Assembly (NCBI GenBank): GCA_037349315.1
Contig: JBAIAC010000008.1
Span: 35,252,001 to 35,316,000 of the forward strand
Source of the DNA: Chelydra serpentina
Lineage: Eukaryota; Chordata; Testudines; Chelydridae
Length of the DNA stretch: 64,000 bases
Direction: 5' to 3'
Below, in pieces: positions 12,751 to 25,237 of this stretch. The translations under genes and the position numbers were made by a program. The notes under the pieces were generated by a model. That model worked only from the letters and a program-made list of their open reading frames with translations, did no database searches and was not told the origin of the DNA. Every line of letters begins with the position of its first letter. Position 1 is the stretch's first letter.

Positions 12751-13170
12751 AAAACTCAGGAGATTTGAGCTCAACTCTTTGATCTTGGTCAAGCCAGTTA
12801 TTCCCTCTGACTAGACTTCCAACTGTGATTTAAAATTAATGACTTTGGATGCCTCAATTTTTGGACACCCAACTTGGCATACCTTAAGGAGACCTGATTT
12901 TCAAAGGGAAAGAGCTCAGCACTTTCTGAAAATCAGGTCCTATTAACCTACCTCAAGCCAGCCAAATTATCCCTTTAAAAAACCTTGTCTTCTGTGCCTC
13001 TGCTCCACATCTGTAAAATGGGGATAATAATCCTTCATTCCTCCCAACCTTTGTCTTGTCTAATTAGATTGTAAGCTCTTTCAGGCAAGGACAGTGGGTC
13101 ATGTTCGTACAAACAATGGAGCCCTGATATTGGTTGGAACCTCTAAGTTCTATGGTAATGCAGCTAGAAA
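12751..13170 (+). repeat. MIR-type SINE, split by a small transposon
   Basis: The MIR-like head ('aactcaggagatttgagctc', 'tgatcttggtcaagccagtt') resumes after about 145 bp with 'ctccacatctgtaaaatggg' and 'gataataatccttca'. A tail with 'agattgtaagctctttcagg' and 'tggagccctgatattggttgg' follows, seen again at 56720-56860. The order is consistent with one SINE interrupted by the segment 12812-12955. Confidence 0.7.
12812..12955. mobile_element. Small foldback element nested in MIR
   Basis: Contains the inverted pair GACCTGATTTTCAAAGG and CTTTCTGAAAATCAGGTCC around a GAGCTCAGCA loop, typical of a common reptile miniature DNA transposon. It sits between the two halves of the MIR copy, so it is younger than that SINE. 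Confidence 0.55.
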
Positions 13171-14914
13171 GTGATAACTCCACTATTTTTAGTCTCTCTC
13201 CATTTTATTTCTATTAGAATTAATTATCTGATACAGTTATTTTAAAATATTTTAAAATAAGGACGGTAACAAGGGGGAGAAAGTTCAGCAAATTACTTGA
13301 GTTTTATTAGAATTAGAGTTCAATTAGAATAAGAGACAACCCACACGCAGGGATTCCAAGGTGAGGTAGGAAAATCTTCTAGGCTGCTTGATGCCTAAAA
13401 TGTTAACACAAAGATGTTTGTGTTGTTTTTTATCGTCATCAGCTCAGTGACTGTTCCATTCAAGACTGTTACTATCAGAACCTTATGGTAACATTTTAAA
13501 ATATTCTTCCTTTAGATAAAAATATAATAAAACTGAAGGATAAGTTGTTTACATAGAACAATAGGGCATTTGATATTTAATCTGCAAGCACTCAATAGGA
13601 AGTATTCCAAGTAATGGCACTGTGCTATTATCATATCACTTAGTAAAATGGCAGCAAATTATTGTATTATTCACATCTTGTTGGGGCCATGCTGAATTAG
13701 CATGGATATGCCTTTAAAAATGACATTTAACATATTCCTTTTACATAGTAAAGTGGTTAAAAGCACATTCGAATTTTAAAATGTTTCTTATCTCTTGGCA
13801 GCTTGCTGATACATTCTATGGGCCCCCTGCCTCTCACGTTGTTAACTACAGCTCTGAAACTTTTTATAATTACGAATATTGCAGTCACACAAAATTAGAC
13901 TGACAGATGAAATACTGATTACTAAGGACTTATTAAAAACTACTTTGCAACCAATTATGCTGACATTTGACTTGATTTGACAGTTGAATTGAGTGGAAGA
14001 TTCCTCTAAACAGTAGAGAAGAATTTAATTTATATCCTCATCATTTTAAGATAATTGTTCGGGACAGATTCATTAATATACCACTACAAAATTTATTTTT
14101 ATCCCAGCATGGAGCACCCATGATTCAAATGATAGACAAACAGTAAGAGCGTGGGGTCTCAAACACACATGCATTCTCACACACTTTAAGGTTCAGCGGC
14201 TGCTACCCTGTATTTTGTGGGATCTATGGTGCAGAACATCACAGTTCACTGCCAGCTCCCAGGAACCTTCCCTGAGCATCAACTAAAGCAGGACAAATAT
14301 TATCTTCATGTCAGGATTTTTTCCACCAGCAGAGGATGAGAACCTCTTTGCGCAATTATACTTAATTTCCACAGTTGTAAATTTGCCATACCATTACATG
14401 AAAATTTGCCATCATTACATTGTTTCCTGGTAATTGCTCAAATTTTGCTGTGATTTAGTGAATTTCACCAGGAAGCTCACTTTTTGAAATGCACATCTAA
14501 TTTTTAAAAATATATATATAAATAAAAATTAAGAGAAAAGAATACCCCTCCCTTTGGTAGCACTGGTAAGTATCTGTAGACTAGGATGACTGGAAATAAG
14601 GGTGCTTGAGTTTAAAAGGATGAGAGTGACAAACAATGATCCCCAGGCAGAATCCTCTTTAAAGAGGATGAGCAGGCGCACACGTGATGTGAAAGGAGGA
14701 AATGGTGTCTTGTCACTTTTATCGTACCAGAGAGAGACCAGAAAAAATTGAAAAGGGAAATAAGTGCCCTTTCTGCAGAAACAGAGAGTTAATTTAGGCA
14801 ATTTTCAAAACATTTTGAAGCCCAGATTAAGTTAAGAGCAAACTGAGTAAAAATATGACAAACTAGCAACAAATATTTTAAGTGTAATTAATCAGGATTA
14901 TTTATGTATTCCAT
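13171..14914. other. AT-rich DNA, nothing recognised
   Basis: A TATATATATA run occurs near 14510. No repeat family or gene recognised. Confidence 0.4.
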
Positions 14915-15154
14915 AATACCTAATCAACCTATGGAACTCATTGCCACAAGATATAATTAAGGCCAGGAATTTAATAAGATTTAAAAAAAAAACCAAATCA
15001 CCCTGACATTTATACAAATGAGAACATCCCACAGTTCATGGATAGCACATAAGCCAACCAAGCTAACCTTAGGGTTAGGGGAAAAAATTTCCTGCAAGCA
15101 TACTATTCCATAGCTGTCCACAATAGGATTTCCTTACAAACATATGGTACTGGG
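14915..15154 (+). mobile_element. Old CR1-type LINE 3' region, left half
   Basis: Matches the tail of an older CR1 subfamily: 'tatggaactcattgccacaa' (end of the reverse-transcriptase frame), then an untranslated region with 'attccatagctgtcca'. The copy continues after the LTR at 16196 with 'cagtctcagagacaggacac'. It therefore predates the LTR insertion. Confidence 0.75.
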
Positions 15155-16195
15155 TGTCACAGGGCCTTGAAGTGGCTCACAGCTAAGAATGGCAAACTCA
15201 GGACAGATTTTCAGGAAACGGCAGACATCACAAACTTGTGGTATACTCAATCATTAGATTTCACCAAGCCAGTAACAAAAGTTCTGGATCACTATATTAG
15301 TTTTGCCATGGAGCCATAGACAGTCCCCTAAGGCATCCCAGCCCCTTTTTACCACCCAGACAAACTGGACTTTATGATGAAAGTTATTAAAATCAAATTC
15401 ACCACATATTAGGTTCTTCCAACCCCAGAGGGCTAGTCACCTGCCGAGGTCCATGGATACCTCAGATCACACACCAAAAATAACGCTGTAGCCAATCCGT
15501 AGTAAACTAACTAAAGATTTGTTAACTAAGAAAAAGTAATGAGAGTTATTAAATGCTTAAAGCAGGTAAAATACATTACAGTTGGATCAGAGCATATAGT
15601 CCAAAATAATAGCAGGACTGTTAAATCTGCTAGTTTTCTACGAGTCTCTCTGGGTTGCCCAAATAGTTTGGGGACCATAGTCCTTTTGTTCAAAATCTCC
15701 CTTTGTTAGAGTTCACCAGTCCAGAGGTGGGGTAGGAAAGAGGTGGCTAGGGACTTTTGTTCACTTCTTTTATATCTTGCCCCATTTTGCTGGAAAAATC
15801 CTGGCTGTGATACAAGTCAGGCAGCTTTATGGTGTCTGTGCTCTGCCATCCATCCTTCATCTGAACTGCAGATTCTAGCTTGCACCTTTACCTACATGCC
15901 ATCTGAGGTATCTTTGGGAACGATGTGCATACGCCCGTGTTTACAGTTTGTTTGTTATCCCTGAAGAGCTAACCTGTGGGCATTTCTCAAGATCATCACA
16001 TGTTTGAAATACAAATACATAGCAAAGATTCATAACTTCATATACAATGAAGATACACACATTTAAACAGGCTAATAATACTTAGCATATTACAGCTTTT
16101 ACAATGATACCTCATAAGGCATACTTTTTACAAGATTGATCACAATTTTGCAATATTAGTGTAGATGGTCACCTTCCCTGCTATACAGCATCACA
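15155..16195 (-). mobile_element. Solo LTR inserted in an older CR1
   Basis: A 1041-bp segment from TGTCACAGGG to CATCACA. The flanks CTGGG and GTGGG form a 5-bp duplication with one mismatch. Removing it rejoins the CR1 text as 'ggtactggg' + 'cagtctcagagac', which supports these boundaries. On the minus strand its beginning resembles the LTR at 10316-11531 (TGTGATG start, TGCATACAAATTGG-like text in both regions). There are no retroviral genes between the two LTRs. Confidence 0.7.
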
Positions 16196-16255
16196 GTGGG
16201 CAGTCTCAGAGACAGGACACTGGATTAAACAGATAGAGCACTGAAGCAATTGTAG
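16196..16255 (+). mobile_element. Old CR1-type LINE 3' end, right half
   Basis: Continuation of the 14915-15154 copy: 'gacaggacactggattaaac' corresponds to the CR1 phrase 'gacaggatactgggctagat'. Confidence 0.6.
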
Positions 16256-16619
16256 GGGAAGTGAATAAATGGGGTATCAATGCTGGCATCACTGGCAGAG
16301 TGGAGAGGAAAAGTATCCAGAATTTTGGATACCTAACTTCAGCTCTTCAGTCTGAATAATAGGCTGTCCTATAGGATTTCTACTACTTCCTGACTTAGGT
16401 CAGGAATACCAAAATGACAACTCTTCTCATACTGCATCATTTCAATGTGGTCACTTCTGGTCTCAGATGAAACCCAGGAAACACCAAGAAATACAATGAT
16501 ACTTTTAACCAGTGTTCAATCTCAAATATTGTTTTACACACCAACGCTGACACTGATCCACATCCCTATTTACAATTTCAGCAGAGAGCCCAAGAACAGA
16601 ATAGGCCACAGAGGCTAAA

Positions 16620-16665
16620 CAGTCATAGAATCATAGAATCTCAGGGTTGGAGAGTCCTCTAGAGT
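16620..16665 (-). mobile_element. CR1 3' stub
   Basis: 'tcatagaatcatagaatctc' followed by 'agggttgg' is the extreme 3' end of CR1 read on the minus strand. After this the text becomes a local duplication (gagtcctcta twice). Confidence 0.75.
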
Positions 16666-16701
16666 CCTCTAAACTCTAGAAGAGGTTCTTCCATTCAAGA
16701 C

Positions 16702-17052
16702 TACGTCTACACTACGAGCTAGGTGTGTGATTCCCAGCTTGCGTAGATATGCACATGCTCGATCTCATCAGAGATAGCATGCTAAAAATAATAGAGTAGC
16801 TGTTTGTAGCATAACCAGCAATGGCTGCGTGGGCTAGTCATCCTGAATACAACTCCACCAAACCCCATGGGTACGTTCTTGGGGCAGCTAGCCTGTGCTG
16901 CTCCTGCTGTGGCCCATACTATCACAGCTTCACTACTATTTGTAGCATGCTAGCTCAGATGAGAGCTAGCATGAGTATGTACATGAGCTGGGAAATACCC
17001 CCCCCCCCAAACACACACACACACACACACACCTCAGAGTGTAGATATAGCC
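16702..17052. mobile_element. Non-autonomous Harbinger-like MITE
   Basis: Left end CTACGTCTACACTACGAGCT and right end (opposite strand) GGCTATATCTACACTCTGAG. The interior is related to 42240-42533: both have 'gtgtaattcccagc'-like text near the ends, 'gggctagtcatcctgaatac' or similar in the middle, and GCTAGC motifs. A C10/(CA)n microsatellite at 17000-17032 lies just inside the right end. No coding capacity. Confidence 0.75.
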
Positions 17053-18089
17053 AAATTTAAGGCCATTGGCAGTTCATTGTGGGGATGCTATTACTATTAC
17101 TTCCTGTGCTATTCTTGGTCTATAGAAAGAACACTTCAGTCACCAAATCCATCATTCCAACACCTTAAACAAGAAAAAAAAATGGTTGCCTTGCATTTGA
17201 GTTGAAAGTGTCGTTATAAATTAATTACAATGAGCTTAATAGGAGTAAATTGAAGAACATTTTAGCTGCCAACACCTGAGTTGAGAGCTCAGTGTGTTTC
17301 TTCTGCTCCTCCATTAATATCATCACCTACACCAGCAGAGCAAAACCTTCAATCATTTCTTGCTATTCTAGATTCCAGTTTTCTTGTTTGAAATGCAAGA
17401 TACAATGTTACACTACAACAAATGTACACTTACTTAGAGCTTCTCAGGCATGATCTATGAGTATTGACAAATGTAATGATAATAAAAGTAAACAATAACC
17501 CCCCACACTGTACTGTTCTAACAAATCCTTGCAGGAATTGAGAGCCTTCTGTGGCATGCATCCAGGAATGATATTCCTTCATCTACCCAAGAAGCATAGG
17601 TGTCTAATATAACTGTGCTTATTGAGGGCTGCTGCATATAAAAGTGGGCAATATTTTTGTAACAGTAAACTGATGGGTCCACACTAGCGATATTAAGCTG
17701 AATAGCCACATGGGCTCAGATCCTGCAATTGACACTGTACAAAGATCCCTGCACACACCCTGAACCCCACTGACTTCACTGGGGTTCCTCACCGACACAG
17801 GGGTCCACCCATATGCAACATGTCTCAGGATCAGGGCCATACAGCCTAATCCCGCAGTCCTATGTAAGTGAAACTCCTAAGGCAGTCTGGAAGCTTTGCC
17901 TGTAGTGACTGCAGGATGGGACCTGGTTAACTATTTGATTAACTAGATGTCTCCTTCCATTAAGTCCATTCTTAAAGTATAATAAAATAAATAGCCAGTC
18001 CATAAATTCAATTCTATGAAGAGAGAACACAAAGAAGCAAATCTATGAGCGTATGGTGCAGAGAAGGTATTCATTTTAGATCTCTCTAC
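17053..18089. repeat. Mostly unique DNA with old 'cctgca' foldback remnants
   Basis: The segment 17845-17920 has an inverted pair, TAATCCCGCAGTCC and GACTGCAGGATGGG. The flanking 17706-17830 has 'cagatcctgcaattg' text typical of old miniature transposons in reptiles. The remainder is unrecognised. Confidence 0.4.
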
Positions 18090-18955
18090 TACATCTCCAT
18101 ACACCAAACTGGAACAGATGCAGAGAAAGGATGATCAAAGGAATGGAAAACCTGTCTTATAAGAGGCTATTCAAAGAGCTTGGCTTGTTTAGCCTAACCA
18201 AAAGAGGTTGAGGGGAGATATGATTGCTCTCTATAAATACACCAGAAGGATAAATACCAGGGAGGGAGAGGAGTTATTTAATTTAAGCACCAATGTGACC
18301 ACAAGAAAAAATGGATATAAATTGGCCATCAATAAGTTTAGGCTTGAAAATAAGCAAAGGATTCTAACCATCAGAGGAGAGAAGTTCTGGAACAGTCTTC
18401 TAAAGGAGCAGTGGGAGCCAAAAAACCTAACCAGCTTCAAGACTGAGCTGGATAAGTTTATGGGGGGGGGGGGGGTTTGGTATGATGAGACTGCCTACAA
18501 GAGCATAACCGATTTGCAGCTGCTATCAGCAAATATCTCCAGCAGACAGTGACGGGACACTAGATGGTAAGGGCTTTGAATTACTATAGAAAATTCTTCC
18601 CCAGGTGTCTGTCAGGTGGGTCTTGCTCACATGCTCAGAGTCTAACTGATCGCTGTATTTGGGGTTGGGAAGGAATTTGCCTTTGGGTCAGATTGGCAGA
18701 GACCCTGGGAGTTTTTTGCCTTCATCTGCAGGATAGGGCATAGATCACTTGCAGGTTTAAACTAGTGTAAATGGTGAGTTCTCTGTAACATGAAGTCTTT
18801 AAACTATGATTAGAGGACTTTCAGTAACTCAGCTAGAAATTAGGGGTCTATTACAGGAGTGGATGAGTCAGGTTGTGTGGCCTGAGATGTGCAAGAGTTC
18901 AGACTAGATGATCATGATGGTCCCTTCTGACCTTAAAGTCTATGAGTCTATGGTA
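18090..18955 (+). mobile_element. CR1 LINE, 5' truncated (end of ORF2 plus 3' UTR)
   Basis: The + strand encodes the decayed C-terminal end of CR1 ORF2. A readable stretch at 18208-18470 contains GEELFNLS, KLAINKFRLEN and 'RGEKFWNSLL', equivalent to the NKLP/WNxLP region at the end of CR1 reverse transcriptases. The 3' UTR follows ('gaaggaatttgcctttggg', 'gactagatgatcatgatggt') and the element ends in TCTATGAGTCTATGG. A poly-G run at 18462-18476 interrupts the frame. No target duplication seen, usual for CR1. Confidence 0.9.
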
Positions 18956-20218
18956 TACAGGGTTGTCACAGACCAGGCAGCAAGGAAGATGGAATTTCAT
19001 AGGAGCCTTTTCTTAAAATTCTGGCAGGAGGAAGACATCACTGCATTTAATGAATATATGCTCAATTTCCTAGGGGGGTTGCATATTTGGCAGCTCTCTG
19101 ATGGAACTTGCAATATAGCACAGCTACTATTGGTTGGGTGAGAGGGAGGCCTGTCTTTAGCTAGAGCTGTTGCTATCAAATCCAAAGGCCACACTTTGAG
19201 AATTGGCAGACGTGGAGTACATGTTGCATATACAGCATATTCGACAAAAATTGAACGCTTTCCTCTTTGGCTAACTCGGCATTAAGTGCCTAGATGCCAT
19301 CTGGCAGGCTCAACGGGTATATAATTCTTGCAAAATGCTGGCATAATCAATTTGTCCCTTCTGTTATTTTCTGACCATATTACTTCACTGGTTCACAATT
19401 TAAAAGTTTACTATTTTAAGAAGTGGAGGATAAGTTTCTAAAATGGAGTTTTATTTTTAATTGTTTATCTCAGCATTCATTTCATTTGAGTTTTACAGTA
19501 CCTTGTACTGTATTGAAAAACTTTTAAAACCCCAAAGCATTGGTATGCTGTGCCTATTTTGAGAGTAAATATACATCATATACATTGTGTTACATACATA
19601 TACTATATATTTTGTATAATTACTATACAAATATACTTAAGTGCTTATACACATTATAGACAAAATTGTGACATTACAACTAGGAGCAACATATTGTTGC
19701 TATAGCAACAGCCTGGGTGAGAGATTTTGACTCCGGGAATTGCAATCTTCCAGGCTTGCTGGAGGGCTGCTATGTGGTGTTGCTAAACTGCCGCAGTTCC
19801 AGAGAAACAAAAACATTGAAAAATGTTTCAAGTTTATTGAAAACATCCCATTTTGACATTTTCAAACGGGAAAGATTTGGTTTTTGTGTCAAAACAAGTT
19901 TCTGTATAGAAATTTCAGTAAACATTGGCTAAGAAAGGTTTAAAAACAATTTTAAGGTCAAAATTCAAACAAAGCTTTTCACAATTATTGACCTCTCCCT
20001 CCTCCCAAAAAGGCAAGCAAACCAAAATTCAGTTTGCTGGTTTGCAACAATATTTGAGATTTTGATTTTCCATCCTGATTTAGAATGGGAAATATTTTCA
20101 GAATCTTAACAATATTTATAGAATGGAAGAACTGTTTCCTCAACCCAAAAATGACTATGCATGTTGCAAAGGAGCAGTGAATCAGGATAAAACTTCAAAA
20201 TACGTAAACATTTACACA
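18956..20218. other. AT-rich DNA, possible old repeat at 19810-20110
   Basis: The stretch 19810-20110 has repeated 'aaaatttt/ttttgacattttcaaa' text resembling a reptile DNA transposon family, but I cannot define its ends. The rest is unrecognised. Confidence 0.35.
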
Positions 20219-20226
20219 ATCTAGAA

Positions 20227-20882
20227 CAGGGGTGGGCAAACTTTTTGTGCTGAGGGCCACATCTGGGTATAGAAATTGTATGGTGGGACATGAATGCTCA
20301 TGAAAATGGGGGTTGGGGGAGGGCTTGGGCTGGGGGTGCGGGCTCTGTTGTGAGGCTGGGGATGAGGGGTTCGGGGTGCAGGAGAGTGCTCTGGGCTGGG
20401 ACCGAGGGATTTGGAGGGCAGGAGGGGGATCAGGGCTGGGATAGGGGCATGGGAGAGGATCAGAGGAGCAAGTTCTAGTCGGCGCTTACCACAAGCAGCT
20501 CCCAGAAACAGAGTCATGTTCCGCCTCTGGCTCCTACGTGGAGACACTGCCAGGCAGCTCTGTGCGCTGACCTGTCCGCAGGTGCCGCCCCTGCAGCTCC
20601 CATTGGCTGCAGTTCCCGGCCAATGGGAGCTGCGGGGGCAGAGCTTGAGGTGGAGGCAGTGTGCAAAGCCCCCTGGCTGCCCCTACACGTAGGAGCTGGA
20701 GAGGGGACATGCTGCTGATTCCAGGAGCCACGCAGAGTGAGGCAAGCCCCCGACCCCACTCCTCAGTTGGAGTGCCAGAGCGGGGCAAGCCCCAGACCCC
20801 GCTCCCCAGCAGGAGCTTGAGGGACGGATTAAAATACTTGGAGGCCAGATGCGGCCCCCGGGCCTTAGTTTGCCCATCTCTG
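20227..20882 (+). mobile_element. Non-autonomous hAT transposon with perfect 8-bp target duplication
   Basis: Terminal inverted repeats CAGGGGTGGGCAAACTTTTT (left) and CAGAGATGGGCAAACTAAGG (from the right). The flanking duplication ATCTAGAA (20219-20226 and 20883-20890) is the 8 bp expected of hAT. The interior is GC-rich and contains an internal palindrome (GCAGCTCCCATTGGCTG and its complement). It encodes no transposase. The overlapping open frames at 20221-20888 arise from stop-poor GC-rich sequence. A second, inverted copy lies at 60675-61400. Confidence 0.92.
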
Positions 20883-20890
20883 ATCTAGAA

Positions 20891-22619
20891 CATAAAGTAT
20901 TAGAAATTCACAATTTTAGATCTTTTAAAGTGCAATTGAAATCACTACAGTATACATGGCAGATATAGCTACCATACAGTTGTCCTTTAGGGCCAAAAAA
21001 CTTGTAAAAGGGGGCCCTTCACATATGCCAAATGGTGTGTCCATGATTGGAAACGGCATTCACATACTCAGCATGTGAGTACGCAAATACTGACACAGGT
21101 AAATATGGCTACACAAGTCTGCTCACCCTTTTACAGGTAACTTGGTCTCCTCGTATGGTGGTCCATAATATCTAATTCAAATATATCATCAATGCAAAGC
21201 CATGGAGCAACACAGCTTTGTGATTCCTATGTAACAGACAATATTTTTTTCTATTTTGGTTTCAGTTCATTAAAGCATGATTTTACAATATACATTAATA
21301 CAACTTCATGTCCATTCCTTTCTTTAAAAAAAAATATATATATAAATAAGTAAGGACATTTCTTAATCAGCAGGCTGTTTCTCCATCAAATGACACAAGA
21401 GTTATATTAATACAGCATTCCAGAATATTAAATTAAAGACAATATGAACAAGAATTGTTTACATCTGGGAAAAAATTAAAAATTTCAGTGGATTATTAAA
21501 TCCTGGACAAAATAAAGCCCTTAATGCTGTCTGCTCTTGGGGATTTGACTTTATTAAATGCATCCAAAAGCCCCTGACTATATTTGTTTGGGGGTTTTTT
21601 GGAGGGGGAGGGGGGTGTTTTAAAAAATGGGTCATGTGAAAAAAAATCAACATTGATTTGACCAGATACCTTTCGGCCTTGTAACTGCAGTGCAATCTGA
21701 TCAGCCTACCATTTAATAAACAATATCTTTAGTTCATCACTGAATAATTAGTTAATTGTTATATCTGACAGCTGTAAAGTAACTTTACAAAAGTAATGGA
21801 ATGAAAACTCACATTATTCCTTCTTGTCCCAGATTCCTGAGAACTCTTTTTGTGTAGTGCTCAGAAAATATCCATAATAAAGAGGACTAAAATGGCAGGT
21901 CTTTCTGTCACAAAACAAGATTATAGTAAACAAGATTATCACTTAAATGTACTGCTCCATGAGGTTCATGTTATCCCTGTGATTTTCAGATTGTGGAATA
22001 TATCAGTCAGGAGAGAAGTGGAAGGAACTCGGCACTGCAGTTTTCCCTTGATAGAAATATTTTAGGAATAAAATAATTTCCATATTGGATCAGACTAATC
22101 ATTCCTCTTATCCAGTATTATGTCTCTGATATTGCCCAGTACCAGATGCTCCATAAGAAGTTGGAAACCCCCAATAATAGACATTTATGTAATAACCTAC
22201 CAATGAGGGAAATTTATTCCAAACCCACAGAGCTTCATCTGTGAACAATGTTTGCACCAACCACTGCAGATGAAGTACGTTGTTAGACAATGAAATTTTC
22301 AATGTCAGTGTTATGGAATGGTTACGTTTTCCCTGGATTGGGGAAGAGTAGCAGAGGAGACTCAGTGCTGCCCAATGTGTGAGCTTACATTCATATTGCA
22401 AAAGAATTATGTGCTTTACTGAACTAAGTAGTGCCAGTCATATTTGCCACTGCTCACAAAATTTAGCATGCTTTCCCAATTGTGCAGCAACAGTGATGCA
22501 TGGCACACCATTTTCACTAATCACCAATCTCTCAAATTATAAATGCAAAAAATTAACTAAACACTGCTTTTTTCATTCTACTGTATCCCCTAAATAAAAC
22601 ATTAAGCCCTGAATAATAG
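20891..22619. other. AT-rich DNA, nothing recognised
   Basis: Includes an A-tract and (TA) run near 21325-21345 and a G-rich patch near 21598. No repeat family or gene recognised. Confidence 0.4.
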
Positions 22620-23210
22620 GCAGACCTAGCAGTGCCACCTATAGTTAAAGTTTCCGACACTTCCCATTATATGTCCTTGTCTTTAATTGCTTATAACTAC
22701 CAAACTGTAACCATTCAGGCTGAAATTCTCCATTCTGGGCATCTGCCTTAGGCTGAATGGTTTTTGGAAAGTTTCAGCAAAAATAGTTCAGCCATTTACC
22801 AGACCGATATTACTGAAAAATACATGGTTTTGCCCATTTTACGTATTCGTACAATCATTTCATTGAGCAGTTTTAGCATTTCCATGCTCTGAAGCAGGGG
22901 TTTGAAATTTGGCAGGGATGTGCATCTCTCTGGCATCAGGGTTGTGCCTTTTGCTGTTCCCATGAATATTTGCCTAGATTTGGCCAAGATATATGCCTCT
23001 GAAAAAAATCACAGTTTGCAAATGCTCAGAAGAAACTTGTTAGTTTGTCAGCTAAATTCTCTGAAGATTCCATCTGCACTGAGCATGCTTCAGGCCAGGG
23101 CTGCAGGGCCTCAGCAGATCTTTCCCTGCAGTTGCTGCTGTGGCCACGGGCACTGAAAATGAGACTTGATGCATTCTCTCCCATGCTCCTAATGCTCCCA
23201 CACTAGTTCC
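22620..23210 (+). repeat. Unidentified interspersed repeat, copy 1
   Basis: Aligns in order and on the same strand with 31108-31695. Shared landmarks include 'gcttataa' + 'aaactgtaaccatt', 'ctgaaattctccattctggg' against 'cttacatttcccatgctggc', 'aaattctctgaagattcc' against 'aaattctctgatcattcc', 'gagcatgcttc' against 'gagtatgcttc', and 'ctcctaatgctcccac' against 'ctcaatactcccattc'. No inverted ends or coding frame seen. A fragment near 61600-61690 may be a third copy. Confidence 0.6.
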
Positions 23211-23670
23211 CATGTAGCATCCATATTACTGAAGTAAAAGGCTATGTTTTGTGCTGCTGCAAGAGAGTATCTGGGCTGCAGCATGCCTCAGTTAACAGTA
23301 TGTGCCATGCCAGTCACAAGAGGTATGCTATAAGTCAAAACACCACAGTCCCCTTTCATATTTTCATGTGAAATTTCTATTTAGTTGTGTTCTCCTACAG
23401 CAATGGGACAGTGAAGAACAATTAACTTTCTAATTTACACTAGTAACTTCCATTTAATTTTATCTAATTTTAAATTAATAATGATAATTTATTAAATGAA
23501 GAGGATCTGTATTACTGCAGATCCATCCAAACTACATATATAAATGAATAAAACACATTCTTCATTTTATGGATCCATAGTCCTCCAGATTGTGTCTCAA
23601 ATCCATAGATTAGTGTCCCTTGACTGATGGATTTTATGCTGAGATATCTGAATTAACAACAACACACACA

Positions 23671-23790
23671 TAAGAACATAGGAACGGCCACACTGGGTCA
23701 GACCAATGGTCCATCTAGATCAGTATCCTGTCCTCCAACAGTGGTCAATGCCAGGTGCTTCAGAGGGAATGAATAGAACAGTTAATCACA
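23671..23790 (-). mobile_element. CR1 subfamily 3' end
   Basis: 'taagaacataggaacggcca' 'cactgggtcagaccaatggt' and 'ccatctagatcagtatcctg' are the complement of a CR1 3' end, also present at 49912. Only 120 bp remain. Followed by an (AC/AT)n microsatellite to about 23830. Confidence 0.88.
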
Positions 23791-23878
23791 TGTATATACA
23801 TGTAAACACACACATATATATATAGCTTTTACATCCCAAATGATTCCAAAGCTCTGTATGCACTAGAGCTGACTATAA

Positions 23879-24601
23879 GGGCATGGCTACACTTGCAGAT
23901 GTAGAGCACTTCGAGTTAAACCAGCCTTCGGAGAGCGCAGTAGGGAAAGCACTGCAGTCTGTCCATACTGACAGCTGCAAGCGCACTGGCGTGGCCACAT
24001 TTGCGGCACTTGCAGCAGCATTGGGAGAGGTGCAATATGGGCAGCTATCCCAGCGTTCAAGTGGCTACAACGTGTTTTTCAAATGCGGGGAGTGGGGTGG
24101 AGTGTGTGTGTGTGTGTGTGTGTTTTTGGGGTGCTGAGAGTGTGTCAGCATGCTGTCTTGTAAGTTCAGACGACCCCCCCCTCGTCCTTCTCCCACCTCT
24201 CTCTCACTCACTGAAAGCAAGCAGCATTCCTCAGTAATGGTCGCTTTGCCCCAGAGTAGATAAGCATGCCAGCTGTCAGAAACGGAGCTTTGAAAGGGCA
24301 TATCCGCATTCTTACAGATGATTCCAAAACAATGACAAGAGTGGCCACTTGACTTAAGGGGATTATGGGACATTTCTGGAGGTCAATCAGAGCACAGTAA
24401 TGCAATACCTCGTTCACACTGACGTTGGGACATCTCAGCCAAGAGGCATCAAACGTTATTCCTCTCGCTGAGGTGGATTACCAGGAGTGCTCTAGCCACG
24501 GAGTCAGAGCACTTTATGTGCCTTGCCAGTGTGGCCGGGGAGTGAGTTAGAACAAACTGAGCAGCTTTAGTACGGTCTAACTTGCAAGTGTAGCCAAGCC
24601 C
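23879..24601. mobile_element. Non-autonomous Harbinger-like transposon with TAA duplication
   Basis: Left end GGGCATGGCTACACTTGCAG and right end (opposite strand) GGGCTTGGCTACACTTGCAA, with a perfect 3-bp TAA duplication (23876-23878 and 24602-24604) as in PIF/Harbinger. The interior has 'gcagctatcccagcg' near the left, resembling the 'gagctatcccacagtgcac' subterminal text of Harbinger A 250 bp downstream. A (TG)n run at 24099-24122. No coding capacity. Confidence 0.85.
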
Positions 24602-25237
24602 TAAGACCTGTTCATGAACAGGTTGCTGAATTATGAACGAGGTTTTGATCCAGCCTGTTCATAGACCTTTATGGTTTCCCCTCGCATACTTTCTTACTTG
24701 CAAAGTTTTGTTAGTTCTAATGTTTACAAATGGCAAATGGGCATCCCCTTAGCCAAGATCCATTTAAACAGAAACACTCTTTGTTTTGAGCAGAAGCAGA
24801 AGTTGTGTTAGATCATTCAGAGATGGGAAGCCACTCTAGGTGACTAAGGCCAGGTCTACACTAGGACTTTATGTCGAATTTAGCAGCGTTAACTCGATTT
24901 AATCCCTCACCCGTCCACATTAGGAAGCAGTTTATTTCGACATTAAGGGCTCTTTGAATCGATTTCTGTACTCCACCCTGACGAGGGGAGTAGCGCCAAA
25001 TTCGAAATGGCCATGTCGAAAGCGAGGTACTGTGGACGGAATTCGACGCTAATAGCTCCGGGAGCTATCCCACAGTGCACCACTCAGTGGACGCTCAGGG
25101 CAGTAATCTGTACTCGGATGCTCTGACCTGCCACTCAGAGAAATCCCCGGGAAAATTTGAATCCCTTTTCCTGTGTGGCCATTTTGAATCCAATTTCCTC
25201 TTTGGACATCGTGGCGAGCTCAGCAGCACTGGCAACG

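Noticed and set aside
10311..16200. The two LTRs as ends of one provirus
   Set aside because: They differ in sequence and length, each has its own 5-bp flanking duplication, and the 3.6 kb between them has no retroviral gene but includes an old CR1 and MIR.
20221..20888. Several GC-rich frames of 60-108 codons
   Set aside because: By-products of the stop-poor interior of a non-autonomous hAT.
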